NCBI RefSeq assembly: GCF_030247195.1
Contig: NC_080670.1
Location: 98,244,666-98,308,665, forward strand
Direction of reading: 5' to 3'
Source of the DNA: Topomyia yanbarensis
Taxonomy: Eukaryota; Arthropoda; Insecta; Diptera; Culicidae
Length of the DNA stretch: 64,000 nt
This document shows positions 22,979 through 33,015 of the stretch, one piece after another. The notes beneath the pieces are model-generated. The model was not told where the DNA came from. It searched no databases and worked only from the letters and a program-made list of their open reading frames with translations. The stretch's first letter is position 1. Each line of letters starts with the position of its first letter. Made by a program: the position numbers and the translations under genes.

Positions 22979-24488
22979 ATGGCAGAACTTAGATCTCTTC
23001 GTAAGCGGGAACACCAGATAGTGAAGGCTTTCGACAGCGTGCAACATTTTCTTCAGAAATACGACCAGGAGGCTGATAGCGGGCAAGTCAACCTTCGGCT
23101 GCATGGACTTGAGGATGATTTCAAGGTTTTTCTTGTGGTTCGGAGTAAGCTTGAATTGCTGCTGGAAGATGTTGAGGTCCAGAAACATGCTAAATTTGAC
23201 CCAGACTTGAAGCAGGAGGCGTTGGAACATATGGACGATGAAAATGATCGTATTATGCAGGAATTTCGTGATCGATTCTACGCACTGAAGGCCGCGCTTG
23301 TGACTTTGCTATCACATTTCCTACCCCCACCAACGCCACCATCACAAAGAGGTCCCCATTCGTCAATTGCAGGAGATGATGTTTTCGGTGTGCACCCAAC
23401 GCCGACATTTTCAAAAGTGAAGCTACCTGAAATCCGTCTACCGTCGTTCAGTGGTAAGATCTTCGAGTGGGTAACGTTTCGCGACACCTTTCAAAGCCTC
23501 ATTCACAACAATGCTCAGTTGACCGACATGGACCGATTCACCTACTTGAGATCATCGTTATCAGGAGATGCATTGCAGGAGATTAGTTCTGTGGGCTTGT
23601 CAGTCGTAAACTACAACGTTGCGTGGGAAATGTTAGCGAATCGTTATGAAAACAAGAAGTTGATTGTGAAGGCACATCTAGACGCACTGTTCGCTACAGA
23701 AGGGCTCAAGAGAGAGAGAGAGCTATGAAAAACTCAACAGTCTCATTAGCGAGTTTGAGAAAAACCTTCAGATGCTGGACAAGATTGGGCAAAACACCTC
23801 CGAGTGGAGCACCATTCTCGCATACATGTTGTGTTCTAAACTAGATTCCGCCACGCTGCGGCAGTGGGAAACTCATCACAATTCAAAAGATGTACCCACG
23901 TATACTGCTATGCTCGGCTTCTTGCGCAATCATTGTGATGTACTCCAGTCAGTGGCTCCTGCTAAATCCAACTTCGTCGATCATCGTTTCTCGAAACCAG
24001 CTGTCTGTCACACAGTGGTGAAAACTTCATACAGATGCGCATTTTGCAGTGAATTGTGGCATCCTGCTTTCCAGTGTTCTGCATTTCAACGGATGAACGT
24101 TCCAGATCGTGTCGAGGCTGTCGCTAAACACAGACTGTGTCAAAACTGTCTGCGTCCAGGACATTACGCAAATTCCTGCGAGAGAGGGCTCTGCCGTCAT
24201 TGTCAACAGAAGCACCATTCCATGCTGCATGGACCATCCAGATCCTCCGTTCCACACTCGCAGCCGAAACCTCCGACACAAGACGAGCAATCGCGACCGC
24301 CAAAGGCTAAGCAACACAATTCGAACCAACACACACACCACCACTGCCAGCTCGCAGCGCAAAAACAACACACCTCCAGCCACCAACACGCCCACAACAA
24401 GTCAAAATTATGTCGCACTCCTCATTACACCTACACACAACATATTTCTGTCTACCGCTCTCGTAACAATCAAGGATCGTTTTGGTAG
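22979..24488 (+). pseudogene. BEL/Pao Gag (DUF1759-type), frameshifted
   Basis: The ATG at 22979 follows the leader in good position. The first frame (249 codons) has an N-terminal helical segment, a proline-rich linker (PPPTPPSQ, about residue 116) and the typical 'LPEIRLPSFSGKIFEWVTFRDTF' block of BEL/Pao capsids. At 23708-23723 an AG-dinucleotide run has changed length, throwing the frame to a stop at 23726. The protein sequence resumes in another frame (to 24488) with three zinc-finger-like segments: CAFCSELWHPAFQC, CQNCLRPGHYANSC (a standard CX2CX4HX4C knuckle) and a partial CRHCQQKHH. Gag would form the particle and bind element RNA. Confidence 0.88.
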
Positions 24489-24759
24489 AGCGACGCTGGC
24501 ACGAGCTCTGCTAGACTCGTGTTCCCAGCACTGTCTAATAACTGCCAGTTTTGCGAGCAAGCTGCAGTTCCGTGAGTCTCCTACATATTTGTCAGTACAA
24601 GTAATTAGATCAGCTCGATTGGTTTCCACCAAAGTAGTTGGTGCAGAGGTCGGTCCTAGGTCTAGCATCATTTCGCGATTCACTGAAGAGATGCAGTTCC
24701 ATGTGCTGCCGAAGCTGACTGTGTTACTTCCAACGACGAGTTGCAATCCTACCGATTAA
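24440..24759 (+). pseudogene. BEL/Pao aspartic protease segment, mutated
   Basis: In the frame ending at 24759, 'RALLDSCSQHCLIT' occupies the place of the protease active site, normally D-S-G; here the Gly codon reads Cys (24514-24522). Downstream residues resemble the BEL-type retropepsin domain (DUF1758). The frame ends in a stop and further frame disruption follows (24757-24833) before RT resumes. The protease would cleave Gag-Pol; this copy is unlikely to work. Confidence 0.75.
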
Positions 24760-24833
24760 GATCTTCCTGATTCTACGTTGATAGCCGATCCCAGTTTTCA
24801 CGAGCCTGGACCGGTCTTGGAGCTGAATATTAC

Positions 24834-26066
24834 ATGGACTTGCTGAAAGATGAGCGACAAAAGGCTACACCATCAGGACCAACTCTGCAGAATACGGTGT
24901 TTGGGTGGATAGTCTCGGGAAGAGTTCCCAATAGTACAAATAGCGAGCCATGTTCACTGGTTCACGTGTGCTCGACGGCGGAAATCGAAGAGCAGCTCAC
25001 CAGTTTCTGTCGAACCACCAGCACCAACTCCGTCGAAGAAACCACCTGCGAACAGTTTTTCAAGGAGACTACAGTAAGAGACGAGAATGGCAGATTTGTT
25101 GTGGCACTGCCAAAGAAGGAATACGTTATCAGCAAATTGGGGGATTCAAGGGCAACTGCTCTCAAACGGTTCATGGGACTCGAACGACGATTTGCAGCTA
25201 ACCCAGACCTGAAGACGCTGTATTCCCAGTTTATCCGCGAATACCAAACTCTCGGCCACATGAAAGAGGTCAACGATGATACCACCGCAGGGAAGACATT
25301 TTATTTACCGCACCATGCTGTTCTAAAGCCGTACAGTACCACCACGAAACTCCGAGTAGTTTTCGATGGCTCTTGTCGAACATCTACGGGCATTTCTTTG
25401 AACGACGGCTTGATGGTCGGTCCGGTTGTTCAGGAAGACCTCCTCAGCAGCACGTTACGCTTCCGTATCCACCGTTTTGCAATAGTAGTCGACATTGCCA
25501 AGATGTACCGAGTTCAGGCAACGGATCAACCTCTACAATGGATCTTGTGGAGAAATTCTATCTAAGAGCCAATCCGTACTTTCGAATTGACAACCGTTAC
25601 GTACGGTACCTCGTCTGCGCCATATCTGGCCACAAAATGCCTGAGAAGTTTAGCCGAGGAAGGAGAAGAAACGCATCCAGATGCTGCTAAGGTGCTCAAA
25701 CAGGACTTCTACGTGAACGATATGCTCTCAGGTGTAGACGACGTGAAGGATGGAAAGAAGTTGATTCAACAGCTGGTCGAGCTTTTACAGTCAGCAAGAT
25801 TTTCACTTCGCAAATGGAATTCCAACAGCAAGGAGCTCCTACAGAACGTGCCTGAGCAATTAAGGGACGATAGGTCGATCCTAGAGTTAGACTCGTCTAG
25901 TTCAACTATCAAAACGCTAGGACTTGTGTGGCAACCCAGTACCGACAGCTTGCGATCCACTAGTCCAACCTGGAAATCCGCGGCTGTAATCACCAAACGA
26001 ATGGTGCTCTCAGACGTCTCCCGACTGTTTGACCCATCTTGTGGGGCCAATCATTATTCAAGCTAA
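24834..26066 (+). pseudogene. BEL/Pao reverse transcriptase, inactivated
   Basis: Starts with the connector 'MDLLKDERQKATPSGPTLQN' and 'TVFGWIVSGRVP', then RT fingers 'LRVVFDGSCRTSTGISLND' and 'FAIVVDIAKMYR' (motif A Asp). An in-frame TAA interrupts it at 25563-25565; the same frame then continues with 'ELTTVTYGTSSAPYLATKCL'. The catalytic YVDD motif reads YVND (25710-25721), replacing a metal-binding Asp. A further indel near 26036 shifts the frame at a conserved segment. RT would copy element RNA to DNA in the particle. Confidence 0.9.
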
Positions 26067-27603
26067 AATATTCATCCAAGAGTTATGGAAACAGGAATGT
26101 TCCTGGGATGAACCGCTCCTGCCAGAGCTACAAGAATACTGGCAAGAGTATCGGAGAAACTTTGCTGGCTTGGATAACCTCTCGGTTCCGCGATGGGTTG
26201 GAATATCTAGCAACATTGTAGCAGAGGAGCTACATGGGTTTTGTGACGCCTCTGAAGCAGCTTACGGAACCTGTATTTATATTAGGACAGTTACAGTGAC
26301 TGGATCTGTAACAGTACGGCTGTTGACATCCAAATCGCGGGTTGCTCCACTTGAAAACCTGAAGAACAAAAAGAAAAGGCAGTCCATACCTCGCTTAGAA
26401 TTGTCGTTAGCACTGTTGCTCGCTCACTTGTACGAAAAGGTCGTACAAAGTCTCCGAATCTCCGTTAGATCATTCTTTTGGACGGATTCGATGATCGTTA
26501 AGTGCTGGCTTTCGTCATCGCCATCAAGATGGAAGCAATTCGTCGCTAATCGAGTCTCCGAGATCCAGCATATGACGAAGGAAGGTACCTGGAATCACGT
26601 CGCAGGTGTAGAAAATCCAGCAGACTTAGTCTCGCGTGGGATGATCCCAGCACAGCTTCAGTACCAATATGTTTGGTTTGATGAACCTCGCTGGTTGCTA
26701 TTGGAAGAAGCCTATCGCCCTCAGCCCCGCCAGATTAGAGAAGAAGACATTGCATCAGCTGACTTGGAGGAGAAAACCACCACGTTAGTCCTTCAGGCAA
26801 GCACTCCCAGTGAGATCTTCAACCTACGATCGTCACTGTCGGAGTTAGTTCGCGTTACGGTTTATATTCGCCGTTTCCAGTTCAACGCACAAGCTGTCAA
26901 CCGCAACTGTAAAATGTATGGGCCGATCACATCGTCTGAGCTCGACGATGCACTGCGAGCATTGGTTCGACTTGCGCAAGAAGGAAGCTTTCCACAAGAA
27001 CTTGCTGATTTGTTCAAGCGAACCCTCGTGCAGGACTCGTCGCGCATTGTGTCACTAAAGCCGATTCTCAAGGAAGGCATGATGTGTGTTGGCGGCCGGT
27101 TACGACATGCATCAGTTTCACCGAATCGCAAGCATCCGTACATTCTCGACCCACATCACCCGCTGACGAAAATCGTAGTTACTCACTACCATCGGAAACT
27201 ATTTCATGCAGGACAGCAGCTGTTAATTTCGGCAATGCGAGAGCAATTCTGGCCAGTGTACACCAGGAACTTGGTGCGACAGGTAATCCACGAGTGCGTC
27301 GCTTGTTTTCGAGTTCGACCAAAGGTTCAGGACCAGATTATGGCCGATCTCCCGGCTGAAAGAGTAACTCCCTGTTCGCCGTTTCGAAGAGTCGGAGTTG
27401 ATTACTGCGGACCATTTTCAGTGGTCTATCCACATCGTCGTTGCCGGCCTGTAAAATGTTTCGTCGCAGTCTACATTTGCTTTACTACCAAGGCGATACA
27501 CTTAGAGATAGCCGCGGATCTTACGACGCAGGCCTTCCTAGCATCGTTGAAGCGCTTCTCGGCTCGACGTGGAAAACCCGAGCTGATAATGTGTGACAAC
27601 TGA
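26029..27603 (+). pseudogene. BEL/Pao RNase H region and integrase N-terminus
   Basis: A 524-codon frame continues pol after a frameshift. 'LHGFCDASEAAYGTCIYIR' begins the Peptidase_A17/RNase H-like region typical of Pao elements. 'HYHRKLFHAGQQ...CVACFRVRP' (near residue 390-430) is the H2C2 zinc-binding domain, and 'RVGVDYCGPF' carries the first Asp of the DDE integrase core. The frame stops just after 'LIMCDN', the second Asp, because a 13-bp duplication (27584-27596 repeated at 27601-27613) brings in TGA TAA. Confidence 0.88.
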
Positions 27604-27609
27604 TAATGT

Positions 27610-28329
27610 GTGAATTTTGTCGGTGCAAAACGAGAGCTGGATGAACTTCGCAAGCTGTTTCACAACCAACAGTTCCAGAACACTGTCGCAAAGGAGGCGG
27701 CAGACGACAGAATTGAGTTCCGGTTCATTCCAGCACGTTCTCCTAACTTCGGCGGGCTATGGGAATCCGCTGTCAAATCGTTTAAGACACTCTTCAAAAG
27801 TACGATTGGCTTGCATACCTCGGTGTACGACGAAATGCAGACAGTCTTGATTCAGATTGAGGCGATTCTGCACTCACGACCGCTCACCCCCGTTAGCAAC
27901 GACCCAGACGATTTTGAAGCTCTGACACCAGGACATTTTCTAATACAGCGACCCTTAATGACAATTCCGGAACCAGATCTTGGAGAGATTCCGGGAAATC
28001 GGCTGTCCGCCTGGCAAAAAGCACAGCGATTCATACAGGTTCTGCGGAAAAAATGGTCGACGCAGTATTTGTCGAATCTGCACAATAGGACGAAGTGGAC
28101 ACGCCAAAGAGACAACAATCGTGTGGGCACTATGGTTGTTCTCAAAGAAGAAAATTTACCTCCGTTGAAATGGCACCTGGCGCGTGTGACGGAGATTCAA
28201 ACAGGTCCAGATGGGAATGTACGAGTGGTTAAAGTACGAACAAAGGATGGTAGCTACCAACGAGCAATCTCGAAGATATGCGTGCTACCAATCCGCGATA
28301 ATATTTCTTTACCAACCGAGGAGAACTAG
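27610..28329 (+). pseudogene. BEL/Pao integrase C-terminal part
   Basis: After the duplication the frame resumes with 'NFVGAKRELDEL' and contains 'SPNFGGLWESAVKSFK', which holds the catalytic Glu of the DDE triad. It ends with the DUF5641-type domain ('GTMVVLKEENLPPLKWHLARV') found at the end of BEL/Pao polyproteins, and terminates at 28329. Integrase inserts the cDNA into chromosomes. The triad residues are present but lie in two pieces. Confidence 0.88.
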
Positions 28330-29711
28330 GACTCCTTCATCGGCGGAGGCGAGGAGGCCTCCGCACACCATCACATTCCGTCTTGATCCTTGAGCTTCTG
28401 GAATTCCCGTTGCTCCGAACGCTTATTCAAGCTGTTCATCATCAGTTAAGGTAACTGTGTTGTTTCGGTGGTGGTTTATATTGCATGCATGTTGCATCTG
28501 TTTGTACGAGAAAGTTCCAGTACGGTTGATCTGTCAACCACATTGGCGCTCAGCGCCTGGGCGTGCTCACGGCCGCGCTTCGTTCGAACAAACTTCTAAT
28601 TCAAGAAACACGCTTGGCTATTTCGAGGTACATCATCAAATTCGTTTTCGAAGGAGGAAGTGCGCACTTCAACCTTCCCGCCCTACGCCGCGATCGTCAG
28701 CGGGCATGGCCAGCTCGCCAGTCGGTCCCACCAACGTAGCGGCTTCGTCGCAGTCGTCGTAGATGGATCTGCACCCTAGTATATCTCAGAGATGCCAAGG
28801 AATGTCACCTGAAGAAATCACAACAACAGATGCAGCTCGTCGTCGCCAAAGGGCGATTGCGGAGGCCAAGGGGCCTCCGTTCCAGGGAAGTCTTTTTATT
28901 GTAATCATTTTCCTCTTAAAAAGTTCCCTATAATATGTTCCAGCATATCACCACCATCGAAGACGACCAGTCAGCCAGTCGGCGGCACAGGCCCGCTGAA
29001 TCAGACGCCCACCAACATCATTCCACCAGCCAGTCGGCGGCTCAGACCCGCTGTTCAATCCGATGTCCATCCTGCAAGTCCACCGGTCCATCTATCATCC
29101 TGAAAGCAGAACAATGAGATAATCCAGCACAGTTTAATCACCACCGATGATGCACCAGGCGATCAAATACACGCAGCAGTTCCAATCCAGTCGACATGCA
29201 AATTGTCAACATAGCAGCAGCCGAACTAGTACTAGCGACCAGCAGTCAAAACACAAGATCGACAGCCAGACACAACATAAGCTGTTTATCTGTGTCAAGG
29301 TCATCCAGGAAGCAGAATATCAAAATCACCATATATAGGTCAGATGCAGACCTTAGCAGCAGCAGCAGTATATAACGAACATCAAAATTCGGTCAAGGTT
29401 GACGATTTCAGACACATCAGCAGAACGAATTATATATCATTTTTTCATTTATGTAAGCAGAAAGAATTAGCAAAACAAAATTGAATTCGTGTAGTAGTAT
29501 GTAGAACAGGACAGTTTTAGTTTGAAATCTAAAAGATTCCAAGGCGGCCGGCATATGATCGAGCGAGAAAGAAATCAAAACCTCAGGGAATCTTGAACAC
29601 CCCCAATACGATCCACAATCTGCGATCCGTGCGATCTCATTCCCTACCATGGTTGTTCTTGGCCTGTCTCGCTTCACGAGCGCAGGTAGTAGATCGAAGA
29701 TGTGCGAATAG
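28330..29711 (+). other. BEL/Pao 3' non-coding region or LTR part
   Basis: 1.38 kb between the pol stop and the shared LTR core. Two hairpins look alike: GGAGGCGAGGAGGCCTCCG (28345-28363) and GGAGGCCAAGGGGCCTCCG (about 28862-28880). A short internal repeat has CAGTCGGCGGC at about 28974 and 29032. A TG at 29701 could start a 211-bp LTR (TGT...ACA). Alternatively the 3' LTR begins further left and the 5' LTR is truncated. The sequence alone does not decide. Confidence 0.5.
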
Positions 29712-29911
29712 GCCTTTTTATTCGTACTTCTCACGATAGCCGGTCAGCTATACCATGTATATATCAGATCAAATAAACCGTCGCGTGATCAACACGTTCT
29801 TTCGTTCCGCAAAAAATACGTTTTTTAGTTCACGCAATAAAGTGTATTTTTTCGTTTATAAAATTGAACGTGTTTAGAAGTGTCCGAAGACCAGACTTGC
29901 GCGCGCGAACA
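29712..29911 (+). repeat. BEL/Pao 3' LTR (shared part)
   Basis: Matches 22077-22278 with few substitutions and ends GCGCGCGAACA. AATAAA at 29772-29777 and a similar AATAAAG at 29837 could act in polyadenylation. Confidence 0.8.
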
Positions 29912-30687
29912 GAAGCAAAAGATATTATCATTACAGTTAAAAACAAGAAAATTGATCAGCGACAATCGATATTTTGTCTATTCTTTGCAAATGCATATCA
30001 CCGGAAGTAGTGAGCTATATTCGCGCAATGATACGCTATAAAACGCACAACTTTCGAGATTATTTATTGGCATAGAAAAGAAGACAAGTCTAAGTTTCCT
30101 CTCGAATGTAGCGCATGGAAGGAGCCGAACGCGCCTGAACATTGAAAATTAAACTAAATCCAAACAAATCTAAACCAATGTACATTACCACACATCTTGT
30201 CTACATCGCAAGTACGGCATTTGTACATACAATGGTAGAGTTCAACTCGAGCGATAACATGTATAGCGCATGATAAAATTAACACGCAGCAAGGAAATGA
30301 CTGCGAGTTGAACCTACACAGCAGAAATTGCCACTCCGTGCGGTGTCCAGGCGGACACTGACTCCTACCGATATTTTTAGTCCAGCCATATATTTCAATC
30401 GTTTAGTTTCAGGATTGCGCACGAAGATTTGGATCATTTTTCCGAACGAACATGTTCGCTGCCGAATATGTTCGATGGCACTCATTACCTCACTGCATCG
30501 GCAATGCGGAACGCGTTAAAAAAATTTGCGATTTCCGATTCTCTCTCTTCGTAATCGCATACGGTGTGATGCGGAACGAGTTGTGTGGGTCTGTATCTTT
30601 TTAACGAGAGCGTAAACCCCCGACGATGTATAAGGAAACAAATTCATGTACGCTCATGGCGGTGAGCGAGTTTTCCGCACCTTGAGT
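29912..30687. other. Stretch without recognised genes
   Basis: No supported coding region. Short motifs near 30420-30480 contain repeated GAACATGTTC-like palindromes, too short to call. Confidence 0.4.
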
Positions 30688-31476
30688 GTGAAAACTAAAA
30701 AAATGAATAAAAGTTGGAATGTTTACTTCAAATGGCGATATCTCAATGGTTTGTTGACGGATTCTAATTATTTTTTCATTATTGAACAGGTAAACGTTTC
30801 ATTGTTAATTTGCATTAAGAAGAATATAAAACAGAGTCATCTACATCAATAAATAGGCGATATAGTTGATCTCAACTATATGTATTATCATTATTTAGTA
30901 AATATTTTTGTTTTAAAAATAGCTGCCTATCCATTTTTATATACTAGTTGATTGCAATTGCTGTATAAACATCTGAATGTCAAATTCTCATGATAAGTTG
31001 AATTCGACAATAAAACTGACAATAGTTAGAGATATGAGCAGATGAACTTGTACTTATAACATCCCCTTTGACCAGTTTTAACATCTGTCAACCCAACCAG
31101 CGATTGTACAAAATTTCCAACAAAACCGTATCATAACATAAATTGATCTGAATAAGCAAATACCTTCATATTTTTTAAATTTATGGTTTTATTTTTCCAT
31201 CATTTGTAGTTTGCGTTCGTTGCATTCAACTAATGTATAGGTCATCGTTTTGAATACAAAGATATTCACTAAATAGTTATAATACATATAATTGAGGATA
31301 ATTATGTTGTCTATTGTTTGAAGTAGGCAACTCTATTTTATATTCTTCTTAATGAAAATTAACGATGAAACGTCTACTTGTTCAATAATGAAAAAATAAT
31401 TAGAATCGGTCAACAAACCATTGAAATATGGCCTTTTGAAGTAAACATTCCGACTTTTATCCATTTTTTTAATTTA
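30688..31476. mobile_element. 790-bp foldback MITE
   Basis: Outer arms pair 'taaaaaaatgaataaaag' (left) with 'acttttatccatttttttaa' (right). Inner arm blocks GGTTTGTTGACGGATTCTAA and TTAGAATCGGTCAACAAACC also pair, as do ACTATATGTATTAT and its inverse. Arms span at least 160 bp and possibly 230 bp, with a central AT-rich loop of about 400 bp and no coding capacity. Its right edge meets copy 2 of the 537-bp repeat; in copy 1 that border is followed by different DNA. Confidence 0.75.
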
Positions 31477-32013
31477 CACATTATATTTAACGTTTGGTAG
31501 ACAACCCTATTTTCATATTTTTTTCAATGTACCATATAAATAACACCTTTTGTACATTATATTTATGTAATTAAATGGTCAGTTTTCCTTTAAAAACCGC
31601 GGCACGTATTAACGATCTAAATAGTCAATGGACAAACATGGATTCACGCTTGAAGTCTGATAGAAAACCCATCTATGACCGCATACCACATCCAAACCGT
31701 TATAAGTTTCGATTTCGTCAATGAAATATTTTCAAACTTGCAGGAGATATACTTGATTACTATATCTTTCTAATTCCATGTACTAAATAAGTATACAAAA
31801 AAAAATTGTTTGTAGAGATAGGACCAAACCCGTGGGTGTTTGCTGGTAGCCTTATGAAACGTGTCATAAAATTTCAAATTGCAATTTCTCTCGAATCCAT
31901 CGATGGATCATTTTGAAATTCACTGAGAAGATGCTTGGATACTGTATCTTTCGAATGCCGCATGACAAATTTATGGTCATTTTTTTGTTAATAACGGTTT
32001 TAGGAACACCGTG
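31477..32013 (-). repeat. 537-bp dispersed repeat, copy 2 (inverted)
   Basis: Reverse complement of 9761-10297; see copy 1. The two lie about 21 kb apart facing each other. No shared flanking duplication is visible. Confidence 0.85.
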
Positions 32014-32728
32014 ATTTATTTCCACCATTGTATTGAACATAGCCAGCCATGGAATCGTAGTCTGGACAAATGAGACAAGCACAATTGCACCACTAGGTGG
32101 ATTAAAACAGGTTTTTATTTCGGAAATGCGTCGAGTTGAGACGAAAACGTAATATGATTAATAACGAGGATAACACTTTCCGAATATAAAGAGAAATTTA
32201 TGAAAAATGACGATTTACATTCGACTATAGTAGGTCCTAATCGATTTTGATTTTTGTTGTATGACCAATTATATGTATAGGTAAAATGTTCAAAAACAGT
32301 AATTTAAGATCAAGATAGCATCATTTTGAAACCGCCAATTTCGGAGGTTTAGTATCTTCGATGAGTTTTACAAACATTAAACAGCGCATCATTTGATAAA
32401 ATAATTTTGACGGTATATCGTCCAAGAAGTATTTATGGTGAATTTTCTCAGGTTAATATTCATGACTACAATAAAGTCTCAACAAATTCGCAAAAGACAC
32501 GAAGTCTGTTACTATTTTCTGAAAAATTAATTCTGCATAATTTTAAAACTTCAAAAATTACGGTTTCGGAATTATGCCGTTTGGACAGTAAGATCGATTT
32601 TGAACCAAACCCCCACCAAACCGAATTTCTGGCTACGCCGCTGACTTCAAGTAAGTAAAAACAAAGTCGTTCTACACTCGTTCACAAGAAACTTCTTTGA
32701 ATGCTGAATATCTATTATAATACATTGA
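32014..32728. other. Stretch without recognised genes
   Basis: No supported frame. The segment around 32076-32110 ('gcacaattgcaccactaggt') looks like one I associate with mosquito repeats, but I cannot assign it. Confidence 0.35.
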
Positions 32729-33015
32729 AACCCCGATTTTATCAGCCAAATATGAACATATGTTTGATGGGCTCTAGCAGACGAGCAAGACAGAATTCGA
32801 GTAAATCCTTTCTTGAGCATGTTTTCCTTATCATGAAGATGGAAATATGCAAAAATAAAAAGTTCATCATAATCAGAAATAGTTATCAGACTACATCAAG
32901 GGACGGGAAGAATATTTTAACAGCTTCAGTTTATTATAAAGAAAAAAATGCCCGATTTAGTCAATGTCCCCATTTTGTCAGCCTAAAATACACCATGAGA
33001 CTGATAAAAATGGGT
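32729..33015. mobile_element. Possible 287-bp MITE
   Basis: ACCCCGATTTTATCAGCC near the left end is mirrored by GACTGATAAAAATGGGT at 32999-33015, and a related motif, CCCCATTTTGTCAGCC, occurs near 32978. No clear target duplication. The 135-residue frame 32701-33108 crosses it and is probably chance. Confidence 0.45.

Larger units (their letters stand above)
22077..29911 (+). mobile_element. Decayed BEL/Pao LTR retrotransposon
   Basis: A plus-strand element with Gag, aspartic protease, RT, RNase H-region and integrase segments in BEL/Pao order. The LTR core of about 200 bp is shared by 22077-22278 and 29712-29911, and a tRNA-Tyr primer site follows the first. Coding sequence runs from 22979 to 28329 but is broken by frameshifts, in-frame stops and catalytic-residue changes, so this copy is not autonomous. 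No target duplication was found beside the outer LTR edges, suggesting truncation or rearrangement of the left LTR. Confidence 0.9.

Noticed and set aside
24027..24395. 122-residue minus-strand frame antisense to BEL gag
   Set aside because: Cys- and Val-rich antisense of a zinc-knuckle and His-rich coding strand; a shadow.
9761..32013. Maverick/Polinton with 537-bp TIRs
   Set aside because: The interior has no polymerase B, integrase, ATPase or capsid genes and consists of other elements; no 6-bp duplication at the ends.
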